From Tardiphaga sp. (lineage in GTDB: Bacteria; Pseudomonadota; Alphaproteobacteria; Rhizobiales; Xanthobacteraceae): DNA of 64,000 nucleotides. Where the stretch lies: the NCBI RefSeq assembly GCF_028290495.1, contig NZ_JAQGJT010000017.1:46040-110039 (forward strand), given 5' to 3'. Positions 47,641 through 55,866 of this stretch are shown here, piece after piece. The position numbers were made by a program, and so were the translations under genes. The notes under the pieces were generated by a model. It worked only from the letters and a program-made list of their open reading frames with translations, had not been told where the DNA came from and ran no database searches. How positions within the stretch are numbered: the first letter of the stretch is position 1; each line of letters begins with the position of its first letter.

Positions 47641-49288
47641 CGCCGAACAGCAGGAAGATCGCGCAGGTCCACAGTGACTGCCAGTTGTCCGGACCTTCGT
47701 TGAAGCCGATATAGATGACCGACAGCACCAGAATGGCGGCAAATACCGACTCGGCGATCGGGCGCACGCCCTCCTGCGGGCGGTTGACCAGCATCAGCCC
47801 GGCGAATGGCACCACCGCCATCGTCAGCGCGGCGAACGGAAAATCCCGATAGCGCGGGTCGAACACGAAGCCGAGTGCCGACTCGGTGCCGATCAGCGCC
47901 GTCACAGCCAGCGTCAGGCCAAGCAACACCGTCACGAACGAGCCCGTCCGGTACGGCCGGGGGCCGAGCAGTTCGAGGAAGGTCGGCAGCGAACGGCCGG
48001 CCATCGTCGCATAGGCGCAGAGCAACGGCGAAATCACGCCGGCTGCCAGCAGCGCGCCCCAGCGCAGCCAGACGCCGCTGCCGAAGCTTTCATAGATCAG
48101 CTTGTCGCCGGCCACGCCGAGCAGGATGCCGGCAGAGGTCGCCGACACCGCCACTGTCACCCAGGCCGTCAGCCGTGGCGACCACGGCCGGCGCCGCAGT
48201 GTCAGCATGCCGACGGCGAAAACGAGAAAGCTCAGTCCGAGGCCGAGGCCCATCTGCAGTTTCCACGCCGGATAGTTGGTGATCGGCACACCGGCAGGAT
48301 ATTTCAGCGCGCGATCGTCGGCGCTGATCAGCCCCCAGTAGCCGCCGACGGTGCCTTCCAGATTGCGTTTCCACGGCTGGTCATAGGCTTCGATCAGATT
48401 GACGCGAAAATTCTCGCGCTTGGCCAGATCGAGGATTTCCGACACCACCCGTGCCTGGTTGGTGCGGGACGGCAGCGCGCCGTCGCGCATCCGTCCGGCG
48501 CTCGGCCAGCCGGTCTCGCCGATCAGGATTTCCTTGTTCGGAAATGCGACGGCAACGCGCTTGCGGATCTCATCGACATGAGCGGCGGCGTTGCGGGCGC
48601 GGATCGGGAAGTCTTCCCAATACGGCAGGATATGGATGGTGATAAAATCGACCGCGTCATAGATCTCGCGGTTGCGCAGCCAGAATTCCCAGACGTCGGC
48701 ATAAGTGACCGGCACCTTGACCTGCGATTTCACCGAACGAATATTGGCCGCAAGATCCGCGGCGGTCATCTCGCCGCGCAGAAGGACTTCGTTACCGACG
48801 ACGACGGCGCTGATCACGCCGGGATATTCCTTGGTCAGTTCAACGACGGTAGCGATCTGCGCCAGGTTCTTGATCCGGCTGCTGCCGAGCCAGATGCCCT
48901 GGATCACCTTGAGTCCGACCTTGCCGGCCAGCTCCGGCACCTGGTCGAGACCGTTGTCGACCGAATAGGTCCGCACGCATTTCGAAATCTTGGCGAGCTG
49001 CGCCATATCCTGCGCCATCTGCTCGGTCGAAATCATCGTGGTCGGGATCAGCGGGGTCTGCTCGCCGCGGAACGGCGCATAGGACACGCATTCCAGTTTG
49101 TCGGCGGGATCGATTGGCGCGCGCGCCAACGAGACGGGAGTGGCCAACCACCACCATGCCGCTACGATCGAGCAAAGGGATAACAGGAGAAGAGCCAGCG
49201 GCGTGCGGTAGGAAATTGGTTCCGTCCTCCATATAAGCCCGTCGATTAGCCCGTCAGCGCCGTTCTGCCAAGAGCAGCTTGCAGGCAA
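47600..49288 (-). CDS. ndvC: Cyclic beta-glucan synthesis protein NdvC (GH17-like, membrane)
   Basis: A 562-residue protein of about 62 kDa. The N-terminal TM segment is followed by a GH17-like domain with VVGNEVLLRGE (acid/base, about residue 165) and ILIGETGWPSAG (nucleophile, about residue 258). Then come about eight TM helices. Size, fold and neighbours fit Bradyrhizobium NdvC, which is needed for beta-(1,6) linkages of the cyclic glucan (established genetics in B. japonicum). The start is uncertain: TTG 49288 gives this length and no ATG with a good ribosome-binding site is visible. Confidence 0.85.
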   Translation of the reverse strand: MPASCSWQNGADGLIDGLIWRTEPISYRTPLALLLLSLCSIVAAWWWLATPVSLARAPIDPADKLECVSYAPFRGEQTPLIPTTMISTEQMAQDMAQLAKISKCVRTYSVDNGLDQVPELAGKVGLKVIQGIWLGSSRIKNLAQIATVVELTKEYPGVISAVVVGNEVLLRGEMTAADLAANIRSVKSQVKVPVTYADVWEFWLRNREIYDAVDFITIHILPYWEDFPIRARNAAAHVDEIRKRVAVAFPNKEILIGETGWPSAGRMRDGALPSRTNQARVVSEILDLAKRENFRVNLIEAYDQPWKRNLEGTVGGYWGLISADDRALKYPAGVPITNYPAWKLQMGLGLGLSFLVFAVGMLTLRRRPWSPRLTAWVTVAVSATSAGILLGVAGDKLIYESFGSGVWLRWGALLAAGVISPLLCAYATMAGRSLPTFLELLGPRPYRTGSFVTVLLGLTLAVTALIGTESALGFVFDPRYRDFPFAALTMAVVPFAGLMLVNRPQEGVRPIAESVFAAILVLSVIYIGFNEGPDNWQSLWTCAIFLLFGVTLWRARAVQIPE

Positions 49289-49468
49289 TCACAGCCTTGT
49301 CGTCGCAGTTGCCGGCCAAATGCTCACAAACTTCGCGCATTACTGGACAAAATCCAAAATGTCCGTCATGGGATTCAAGTGTGGTTCCGCCGTATTGGGG
49401 ACCCATTTTAACGGCATCTGACAAGTCGGTCAGAAGACGTTGTAGCTGCCAACTTTATCGGGGACTTT

Positions 49469-50023
49469 ATGCGTCGATTGGTGTTCGGGTTCCAAAATGC
49501 GTTCCTGCGTAGCCTGGCCGTGCCGGCATTCGCGTTGCTGCTTGGTGTCAGTGGCGCCAGCGCCCAGAGCGGCGCCCAGGAGCAGAAGCCCGCAGCCAAC
49601 GCGCCGTCCCCGGCCGACGTCGCCAAGGACAGCCAGAAGAAGACCGACGAATTCGTCGAGGCGACCAACGCCATCAACGGTCCCGCCGGCAACCCGGAAT
49701 GCGTCTGGCTCGGCCGCCGCGTCGTGGTGCTGATGTGGCGTGACGATCTCGACACCGCCTTCCGCCATCTCGATCTCTACGACCGCTTCGGTTGCCCCGG
49801 CGGCCACGTGCAGGCGACGTTCCGCTGCCTGGTGCGCTTCGGTGCGCTCGATCCGAAAGTGCCGGACAGCCTGAACGGCCGCGTCCACGCCTGCTGGATC
49901 AATCCGAACGCGCAGCCGCAGAACGCCTCGATCGCTCCCGGCGCGCCGTCCCTGCCCGGCCCGGCCGCAGCTCCCGCCGCAGCCACTCAGCCCGAGGCGA
50001 AGCCGGCCGACGCACCGAAATAA
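49469..50023 (+). CDS. ndvD: Cyclic beta-glucan biosynthesis accessory protein NdvD
   Basis: A 184-residue secreted protein: signal peptide ending ASAQ, an Ala/Pro/Gln-rich linker, then a conserved core (ECVWLGRRVVVLMWRDDLDT, LYDRFGCPGGHVQATFRC, GRVHACWINPN) with four cysteines, and an Ala/Pro tail. It stands between ndvC and ndvB, the position of ndvD described in B. japonicum. The protein is somewhat smaller than I recall for NdvD (~26 kDa), so the symbol carries some doubt. It acts in the periplasm with the membrane synthases. Confidence 0.75.
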   Translation: MRRLVFGFQNAFLRSLAVPAFALLLGVSGASAQSGAQEQKPAANAPSPADVAKDSQKKTDEFVEATNAINGPAGNPECVWLGRRVVVLMWRDDLDTAFRHLDLYDRFGCPGGHVQATFRCLVRFGALDPKVPDSLNGRVHACWINPNAQPQNASIAPGAPSLPGPAAAPAAATQPEAKPADAPK

Positions 50024-50040
50024 TCCGGCGGCGCCGGAAC

Positions 50041-50073
50041 GGCGGCCACTATTCGCGGTTTGAATAGGCCGCC
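50041..50073. terminator. Hairpin between ndvD and ndvB
   Basis: GGCGGCC-CTATTC pairs with GAATAG-GCCGCC around a seven-base loop. There is no T-run, so it may be an attenuator or mRNA-stabilising stem rather than a strong terminator. Confidence 0.4.
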
Positions 50074-50205
50074 CTCAAAACGCCACGGCGCCATATGAGT
50101 TGTTAATCCGCGTGGCAGGGATAATCTCTGCTGCCGTCGTACTGGTCGGACCTAGGGGACGGGTCCGTTAACCTGCCACGCTCGCCCCGTCATGGTTTAT
50201 TCGCG

Positions 50206-52875
50206 ATGCGCGCCGTCGTCGCCGTTCTGTTGTTTGTCACTGCAGCTCATGCCGCCCTGTGGGGCATCTTGCAGGAGAAGCAGGAAGCTCCCGACTTCAA
50301 GGGCATTCTCCCCAGCGTCTCCTACGCGCCGTTCGACGGCACGGCGCATCCCGACACCGACAACATCCCCAATCCCGACAAAATTCGCGCCGACCTGAAA
50401 AAACTGTCAGGCATCAGCCGCGCGATTCGTTTGTACTCGTCGACCGGGGGCGTCGAACTGGTGCCGCCGATCGCCAACGAAGTCGGGATGAAGGTCACGG
50501 TCGGCGCCTGGCTCGACAAGAACGCCGACCGCAACGAGCGCGAGATGGTGTCCGCGGTCGAACTCGCCAAGCGCAACAGCAACGTCAACGGCATCGTGGT
50601 CGGCAACGAGACCCTGTACCGCGGCGAGTTGAAGGTCGACGACCTCATCAAGATGATCCAGCGGGTCAAGAGTCAGGTCAACGTTCCCGTCACCACCGGC
50701 GAGATCTGGAATCTCTGGATCGAACATCCCGAGCTGGCGTCCTCGGTGGATTTCATCGCGGCGCACATCCTGCCTTATTGGGAGGGCTTCTCGGAGAAGC
50801 AGGCGGTCGATCAGGCGCTGATCATCTACCAGAAGCTGCGTGACGCCTTTCCCGGCAAGCGCATCGTAATCGCCGAATTCGGCTGGCCGAGTGCCGGCTA
50901 CAATCTGAAGAGCGCGATCCCCGGCCCGTTCGAGCAGGCGGTGACGTTGCGCACCTTCGTCAGCCGCGCTGAAGCGATCGGCATGGAATACAACATCGTC
51001 GAGGCGATCGATCAGCCCTGGAAGTTCTTCGAAGGCGGCGTCGGACCGTATTGGGGCATCCTGAACGCGGCGCGTGAGCCGAAGTTCGCCTGGACCGGCC
51101 CGGTGGTCGACCAGGCCTACTGGAAACTCGCCGCCATCGCGTTGCTGGTCGGGATCCTGCTGTCGCTCCCCGTGCTGCAACTGGTCACCCCAACCGCCAT
51201 GCAGGCGCTGCTGCTGTCGGCGGCGGCCAACGGCGTCGGCGCCTGGGTCGCCACCATCTTCTCCTACCAGCAAACCCATTACTTCGTCTGGGGCTCAACC
51301 TTCGCGCTGACGCTGGGCCTGATCCTGCTGGTGCCGCTAATCCTGATCGCGATGGCGCGGATCGCGGAGATCGCTGCGATCGCCTTCGGCCGCGCGCCAC
51401 GCCGCCTGCTCACCCCCCAACAGACCTCGCTGATCGCGATCCCGCCGGACGGCGTGTTCCCGAAAGTGTCGATCCACATTCCGGCCTACCGCGAATCGCC
51501 GGAGATGCTGAAGCAGACGCTGGACGCCGTGGCACGGCTGGATTACCCGAATTTCGAATGCGTGGTGATCATCAACAATACGCCCGATCCGGCGTTCACG
51601 CGGCCGATCCAGGACTATTGCCGGACGCTGGGCGAACGATTCATCTTCATCAACGCCGAGAAGGTCGAAGGCTTCAAGGCCGGCGCGCTGCGCATCGCCA
51701 TGGAGCGCACCTCGGTCGATGCCGAAATCATCGGCATCATCGACGCCGACTACATGGTCGAGCCGAACTGGCTCAAGGACCTTGTCCCGGCGTTCCTCGA
51801 TCCCAATGTCGGGCTGGTGCAGGCGCCGCAGGACCATCGCGACGGTAACCGTTCGATGATGCACTACATCATGAACGGCGAATATGCCGGGTTCTTCGAT
51901 ATCGGCATGGTCCAGCGCAACGAGAGCAATGCGATCATCGTGCACGGCACCATGTGCCTGATCCGCCGCGCTGCGATGGATATGGCCGGCGGCTGGGCCG
52001 GCGATACGATCTGCGAGGACAGCGACCTCGGCCTCGCCATCATGCAGCATGGCTGGCTGACGCATTACACCAACGTGCGCTACGGCTACGGCCTGCTCCC
52101 GGACACCTATGAGGCGTTCAAGAAACAGCGCCACCGCTGGGCCTATGGCGGCTTCCAGATCATCAAGAAGCATTGGCGCCGCTTCCTGCCGGGCGCGAGC
52201 CGGATGACGCAGGACCAGAAGCGCGAATTTGGCCTGGGCTGGCTGAACTGGCTCGGCGCCGAAAGCCTTGGCGTGGTGGTCGCGATCCTCAATCTCGTCT
52301 GGGTGCCGATCGTCGCCTTCGCCGACATCGCCATCCCCGACAAGATCCTGACGCTGCCGATCATCGCCTCCTTCGTGGTGTCGCTGGCGCACTTCATCAC
52401 GCTGTACAGGCTGCGCGTCCATGTGAAGACCTGGCAGATGCTGGGCGCCATGGTCGCGGCGATGTCGGTGCAGTGGACAGTGTCGCGTGCCGTCGCTAAC
52501 GGCCTGATCACCGAACATCTGCCGTTCACGGTCACCTCCAAGGGCGGCCTGTCCAACATGTCGATCGAATTCCAGGCGTTCTGGGAGGCGGTGATCGGCG
52601 TGCTGCTGCTGATCGGCGCCGGCGTGCTGATCATGTCCAACAGCTTCAAGCAGGTCCACGAGATCTACATTTTCGCCGGTGTACTGGTGCTGCAGAGCCT
52701 GCCTTTCCTGTCGGCGGTGGCGATCGCCATTCTGGAGAACTCCCGGACCAACGATTTCGCGTGGTGGCGCGACACGACCGTACGCACGGCCGAGCTGATC
52801 GGCCTGCGCCCGGTGGCGATGCCCGCGATCGATGTATCGCAGCCGGTGGCCTCAGAAATCCGCCGCGACAGCTGA
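50206..52875 (+). CDS. ndvB: Cyclic beta-(1,3)-glucan synthase NdvB (GH17 fused to GT2)
   Basis: An 889-residue membrane protein. Residues ~25-300 are GH17-like (VVGNETLYRGELK; IVIAEFGWPSAG). TM helices follow, then a processive GT2 domain: VSIHIPAYRE (~421), IIDADYMVEP (~513), ICEDSDLG (~604) and KQRHRWAYG (~641, the Q/RxxRW motif). More TM helices close the protein. It polymerises glucose from UDP-glucose and, in Bradyrhizobium, makes the beta-(1,3) backbone of the cyclic glucan used in osmoadaptation and nodulation. Confidence 0.92.
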   Translation: MRAVVAVLLFVTAAHAALWGILQEKQEAPDFKGILPSVSYAPFDGTAHPDTDNIPNPDKIRADLKKLSGISRAIRLYSSTGGVELVPPIANEVGMKVTVGAWLDKNADRNEREMVSAVELAKRNSNVNGIVVGNETLYRGELKVDDLIKMIQRVKSQVNVPVTTGEIWNLWIEHPELASSVDFIAAHILPYWEGFSEKQAVDQALIIYQKLRDAFPGKRIVIAEFGWPSAGYNLKSAIPGPFEQAVTLRTFVSRAEAIGMEYNIVEAIDQPWKFFEGGVGPYWGILNAAREPKFAWTGPVVDQAYWKLAAIALLVGILLSLPVLQLVTPTAMQALLLSAAANGVGAWVATIFSYQQTHYFVWGSTFALTLGLILLVPLILIAMARIAEIAAIAFGRAPRRLLTPQQTSLIAIPPDGVFPKVSIHIPAYRESPEMLKQTLDAVARLDYPNFECVVIINNTPDPAFTRPIQDYCRTLGERFIFINAEKVEGFKAGALRIAMERTSVDAEIIGIIDADYMVEPNWLKDLVPAFLDPNVGLVQAPQDHRDGNRSMMHYIMNGEYAGFFDIGMVQRNESNAIIVHGTMCLIRRAAMDMAGGWAGDTICEDSDLGLAIMQHGWLTHYTNVRYGYGLLPDTYEAFKKQRHRWAYGGFQIIKKHWRRFLPGASRMTQDQKREFGLGWLNWLGAESLGVVVAILNLVWVPIVAFADIAIPDKILTLPIIASFVVSLAHFITLYRLRVHVKTWQMLGAMVAAMSVQWTVSRAVANGLITEHLPFTVTSKGGLSNMSIEFQAFWEAVIGVLLLIGAGVLIMSNSFKQVHEIYIFAGVLVLQSLPFLSAVAIAILENSRTNDFAWWRDTTVRTAELIGLRPVAMPAIDVSQPVASEIRRDS

Positions 52876-52961
52876 TACTGCCGGCAATCAGCACGGCGAT
52901 GTCCACAACGGCGGTTCGCGCACTTGACCAGCGCGAACCTGCTCTCTATGCACCCCTCTGG

Positions 52962-53037
52962 GGGCGGGTAGCTCAGTTGGTAGAGCATTCGACTTTTAAT
53001 CGAATGGTCATGGGTTCGAGCCCCATCCCGCCCACCA
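52962..53037 (+). tRNA. tRNA-Lys (UUU)
   Basis: A full cloverleaf of 76 bases including CCA. The acceptor GGGCGGG pairs with CCCGCCC, the D arm is TAGCTCAGTTGGTAGAGC, the anticodon arm TTCGA-CTTTTAA-TCGAA has anticodon TTT, and the T arm is TGGGTTCGAGCCCCA. Upstream is the end of ndvB. It is intact and so probably not used as an attachment site here. Confidence 0.97.
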
Positions 53038-53095
53038 CATCCCGGATCGTTCTTTCCGGGCCTCTCGATCCTCCCTGAACATCGGACCTCCACCC

Positions 53096-53683
53096 ATGCG
53101 GATTACGCTCGTCGGCTCCCGTCACTTTGGCGTCATCACCCTTGAGATGCTGCGGAACCACGATGTCGAGATCGCCCGGGTAGTGGTGGCCGATGCCGAG
53201 GACCGGCTGGCTGCGGCCGCGAAGGCCGCGGGCATTCCGGTGACCGTCCAGGCCAATTCGAAGAACGTGGTGGCGTCGGAGATCGCAGAGGGTACCGATC
53301 TGATTGTGACCGCCCACAGCCATGCCCGAATCGGCCGTGACGCGCTGGCGGTCTCAAAGATGGGTGGCATCGGTTACCACCCCTCGCTGCTGCCGCGGCA
53401 TCGCGGCATCGCCGCCGTCGAATGGACGATCAAGGAAGGCGACCCGATCGCCGGTGGCAGCATCTACCACCTCGCCGATACGATGGACGGCGGCGCCATC
53501 GCCCTCCAGGAATGGTGCTTCGTCAAGAAGGGCGAAACCGCTCGCGAATTGTGGGAACGCGCGCTCGCGCCGCTCGGCCAGAAGCTGCTCGGCGACATCA
53601 TCGACCACGCGGTCGCCCATGGCAGCCTGCCCGCGGTCGCGCAGGACGAGCAGTTCGCCACTCTGGCGCCGAAGCTCGCTTGA
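53096..53683 (+). CDS. Formyltransferase-fold (GART-like) protein
   Basis: A 195-residue protein with the formyl-transferase N-domain: MRITLVGSRHFGVITLEMLR, YHPSLLPRHRGIAAVEW and DTMDGGAIALQ. The HPSLLP loop and the later Asp are present, but the catalytic Asn normally two residues before the His (N-x-H) is Gly here (GIGYHPS). It lacks the C-terminal domain of methionyl-tRNA formyltransferase. It may transfer formyl from 10-formyl-THF to another amine, or be inactive. Confidence 0.75.
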   Translation: MRITLVGSRHFGVITLEMLRNHDVEIARVVVADAEDRLAAAAKAAGIPVTVQANSKNVVASEIAEGTDLIVTAHSHARIGRDALAVSKMGGIGYHPSLLPRHRGIAAVEWTIKEGDPIAGGSIYHLADTMDGGAIALQEWCFVKKGETARELWERALAPLGQKLLGDIIDHAVAHGSLPAVAQDEQFATLAPKLA

Positions 53684-53742
53684 CCGGCTGACGGTACTCC
53701 AATATTACGCGCGACGGTGGAACCGATTGCGCTTTCGGCCAT

Positions 53743-53761
53743 TGTGTCTGCAACAGACACA
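53743..53761. promoter_or_regulatory. Short inverted repeat
   Basis: TGTGTCTG and CAGACACA are perfect complements around CAA, about 80 bases before the next start codon. It is a candidate operator or hairpin. Confidence 0.3.
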
Positions 53762-53841
53762 GGGCCGTCGCTGCAGCGCAGCAATTTTTTGACACAATAC
53801 TCGTGAATAGAAGGCCCATCATTACATCAGGGATCTTATTC

Positions 53842-54201
53842 ATGCGCCTCAACCGCATTACTGCGCTGTTTTGCAATTCGCTCCTCGTCAGCGCTGCTGT
53901 TTTCGCCGCCGTTCCGGCTGCTTCCGCCGAACCCTATGACGGCCTCTGGAACGTGACGATCGTTACCAAGACCGGCAGCTGCGAGCCGACCTCGCGTTAC
54001 CCGCTGACGGTCACCGAAGGCCGCATCACCGCACCGGGCGCCGATGTATCCGGCAAGGTCGGCCACGAAGGCGCCGTCAAGGTGTCGATCGGCGCCGCTT
54101 ACGCCAATGGCCATCTCTCCGGGAATACCGGCTCGGGCAAATGGAACGGCGCCTCCGGCGGCGTGCCGTGCAGCGGTCGGTGGGAAGCTTCGCGTCAATA
54201 A
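53842..54201 (+). CDS. Small secreted protein
   Basis: A 119-residue protein with signal peptide ending SAEP and a beta-rich mature part: YDGLWNVTIVTKTGSCEPTS, VTEGRITAPGADVSGKVGHE, then SGGVPCSGRWEASR. Two cysteines may pair. Similar small heme/lipid-free secreted proteins are common in Bradyrhizobium, with no known function. ATG 53842 is chosen. The next gene encodes a like protein. Confidence 0.65.
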   Translation: MRLNRITALFCNSLLVSAAVFAAVPAASAEPYDGLWNVTIVTKTGSCEPTSRYPLTVTEGRITAPGADVSGKVGHEGAVKVSIGAAYANGHLSGNTGSGKWNGASGGVPCSGRWEASRQ

Positions 54202-54222
54202 CCAAAACTTGGGAATGACCTC

Positions 54223-54717
54223 ATGACATCTCGTTCTGCTTCTTCGCTGTTGCTGGGGATCGCCGTCGTCGGCACGGTTCTCGGCCTGTCCAGCCCGGCG
54301 GCGTTCGCGCAGTCGGCGCCGTTCGCCGGCATGGCCGGCGTGTGGTCCGGAAGCGGCACCATCTCGCTGGAGGGCGGCGCCAAGGAGCGCATCCGCTGCA
54401 AGGCGACCTATGCGGTCAGCAGCGAAGGTAACGGGCTTAACCAGGCCCTGCTCTGCGCCAGTGACAGCTACAAGTTCGAGTTGAAGAGCGATGTCATCGC
54501 CAAGGCCGGCGTACTGTCCGGTAGCTGGGAAGAAACCACGCGCAGCGTCGCCGGCTCGCTCGAAGGCCGCGCCGGCAACGGTCATTTCGATGTCACCGTG
54601 TCCGCGCCGGTGTTCACGGCCAAGCTGGTCATGACCACCAATGGCAACAAGCAGAATGTTGCCATCACTTCCGACGGCCAGTTCAAGGGCGCCAATATCG
54701 CGTTGACGCGCAGCTGA
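54223..54717 (+). CDS. Secreted beta-rich hypothetical protein
   Basis: A 164-residue protein with a signal peptide ending FAQ. The mature part reads AGVWSGSGTISLEGGAKERI, RCKATYAV, ALLCASDSYKFE and VLSGSWEETTRSVAGSLEGR, a lipocalin- or YceI-like beta pattern not assigned to a family. One Cys pair is likely. It lies 21 bases after the preceding secreted protein gene and probably in one operon. A strong terminator follows. Confidence 0.65.
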   Translation: MTSRSASSLLLGIAVVGTVLGLSSPAAFAQSAPFAGMAGVWSGSGTISLEGGAKERIRCKATYAVSSEGNGLNQALLCASDSYKFELKSDVIAKAGVLSGSWEETTRSVAGSLEGRAGNGHFDVTVSAPVFTAKLVMTTNGNKQNVAITSDGQFKGANIALTRS

Positions 54718-54737
54718 TCTTCACACCTTTCGTCTTT

Positions 54738-54776
54738 AAAAAAGCCCCGGCTGCCATCGCGTAGCCGGGGCTTTTC
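54738..54776 (+). terminator. Rho-independent terminator
   Basis: AAGCCCCGGCT / AGCCGGGGCTT stem with a ten-base loop, preceded by As and followed by TTTTCC, directly after the secreted protein pair. Confidence 0.75.
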
Positions 54777-54910
54777 CTTGCGCGAGCGCGCGCATCGCAG
54801 CCCGGCTGATTTGCGCGTTGCAAAGCGCCGCGATGTCGCCGATACAGCCTGCCCTTGCATGACTTCGACGTTGCCCGAATTTCGCAACGCAACAATCGGT
54901 TCGCCAAACG

Positions 54911-55789
54911 ATGGATCGCCCGCCGTCCAAACCCCGCGCCGCGCTGTGGATGTCCGGCTGGCTGCTGATGATGCTGTTCGTGGCCATCGCAGGCCGCGAG
55001 ACGCTGCGCGAACTCAACGTGTTCCAGGTGATGGAAATCCGGTCGCTGATCGGCTTCGTCATGCTGCTGCCGATCCTGTATTTCAACGGCGGCTTCAAAG
55101 CGATGAAGACAACGCGGCCGCTGACGCATGTGGCGCGCAACCTCGTGCACTACATCTCGCAGATCGGCTGGTTCTTCGCGCTGACGCTGATTCCGCTGAG
55201 CCAGTTGGTGTCGATCGAATTCACCATGCCGATCTGGATCGCCATCATGGCGGCATTCTTTCTGGGCGAGCGGATGACGGTGTGGAAAATAACCGCGATC
55301 GTGCTCGGCTTGATCGGCGTCGTGGTGATCGTTCGCCCGACCGCCGGCGCGGTAAATATCGGCCAGCTGGTCGCGCTCGGTGCCGCGTTCGGCTTTGGCA
55401 TTTCGATCACCACGGTCAAGTCGCTGACGCGCACCGAGACCGCGCTGAAAATCATTTTCTGGATGATCGTCGTGCAGGCCAGCGCGGGTCTGCTGCCGGC
55501 ACTGTATTTCTGGCAATGGCCGACGCCCTATGTCTGGGGCTGGCTGGTGGTGATCGCGTTCTGCGGCACGTTCTCGCACTTCTGCATGGCGCGGGCGATG
55601 CTCTATGCCGACGCCACCGTCGTGGTGCCGATGGACTTTTTGCGGGTGCCGCTCAGCGCCACGATCGGCTGGATGCTCTATGCAGAACGGCTCGACATCT
55701 TCACCGTACTCGGCGCGGTGCTGATCCTGGCCGGCAACATGCTGAACCTGCGCAGCCCCAATCCTGTTCCCGTTCGCAGCGCGACCTGA
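54911..55789 (+). CDS. EamA/DMT-family transporter
   Basis: A 292-residue protein with about ten TM helices in the two-EamA-repeat form (FVMLLPILYF; LVSIEFTMPIWIAIMAAFFL; ERMTVWKITAIVLGLIGVVV). These proteins export metabolites such as amino acids. The substrate is not evident, and no operon partner is seen. Confidence 0.85.
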   Translation: MDRPPSKPRAALWMSGWLLMMLFVAIAGRETLRELNVFQVMEIRSLIGFVMLLPILYFNGGFKAMKTTRPLTHVARNLVHYISQIGWFFALTLIPLSQLVSIEFTMPIWIAIMAAFFLGERMTVWKITAIVLGLIGVVVIVRPTAGAVNIGQLVALGAAFGFGISITTVKSLTRTETALKIIFWMIVVQASAGLLPALYFWQWPTPYVWGWLVVIAFCGTFSHFCMARAMLYADATVVVPMDFLRVPLSATIGWMLYAERLDIFTVLGAVLILAGNMLNLRSPNPVPVRSAT

Positions 55790-55866
55790 CACACGGATTT
55801 GTTGCCGCGGCGCACTCGGTGACATGTTACACGCTACGCAACATCATCACGCCTTCTCTCCGGATA

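Noticed and set aside
52962..53037. tRNA-Lys as an integration site
   Set aside because: No integrase, repeated tRNA end or foreign-looking segment lies beside it.
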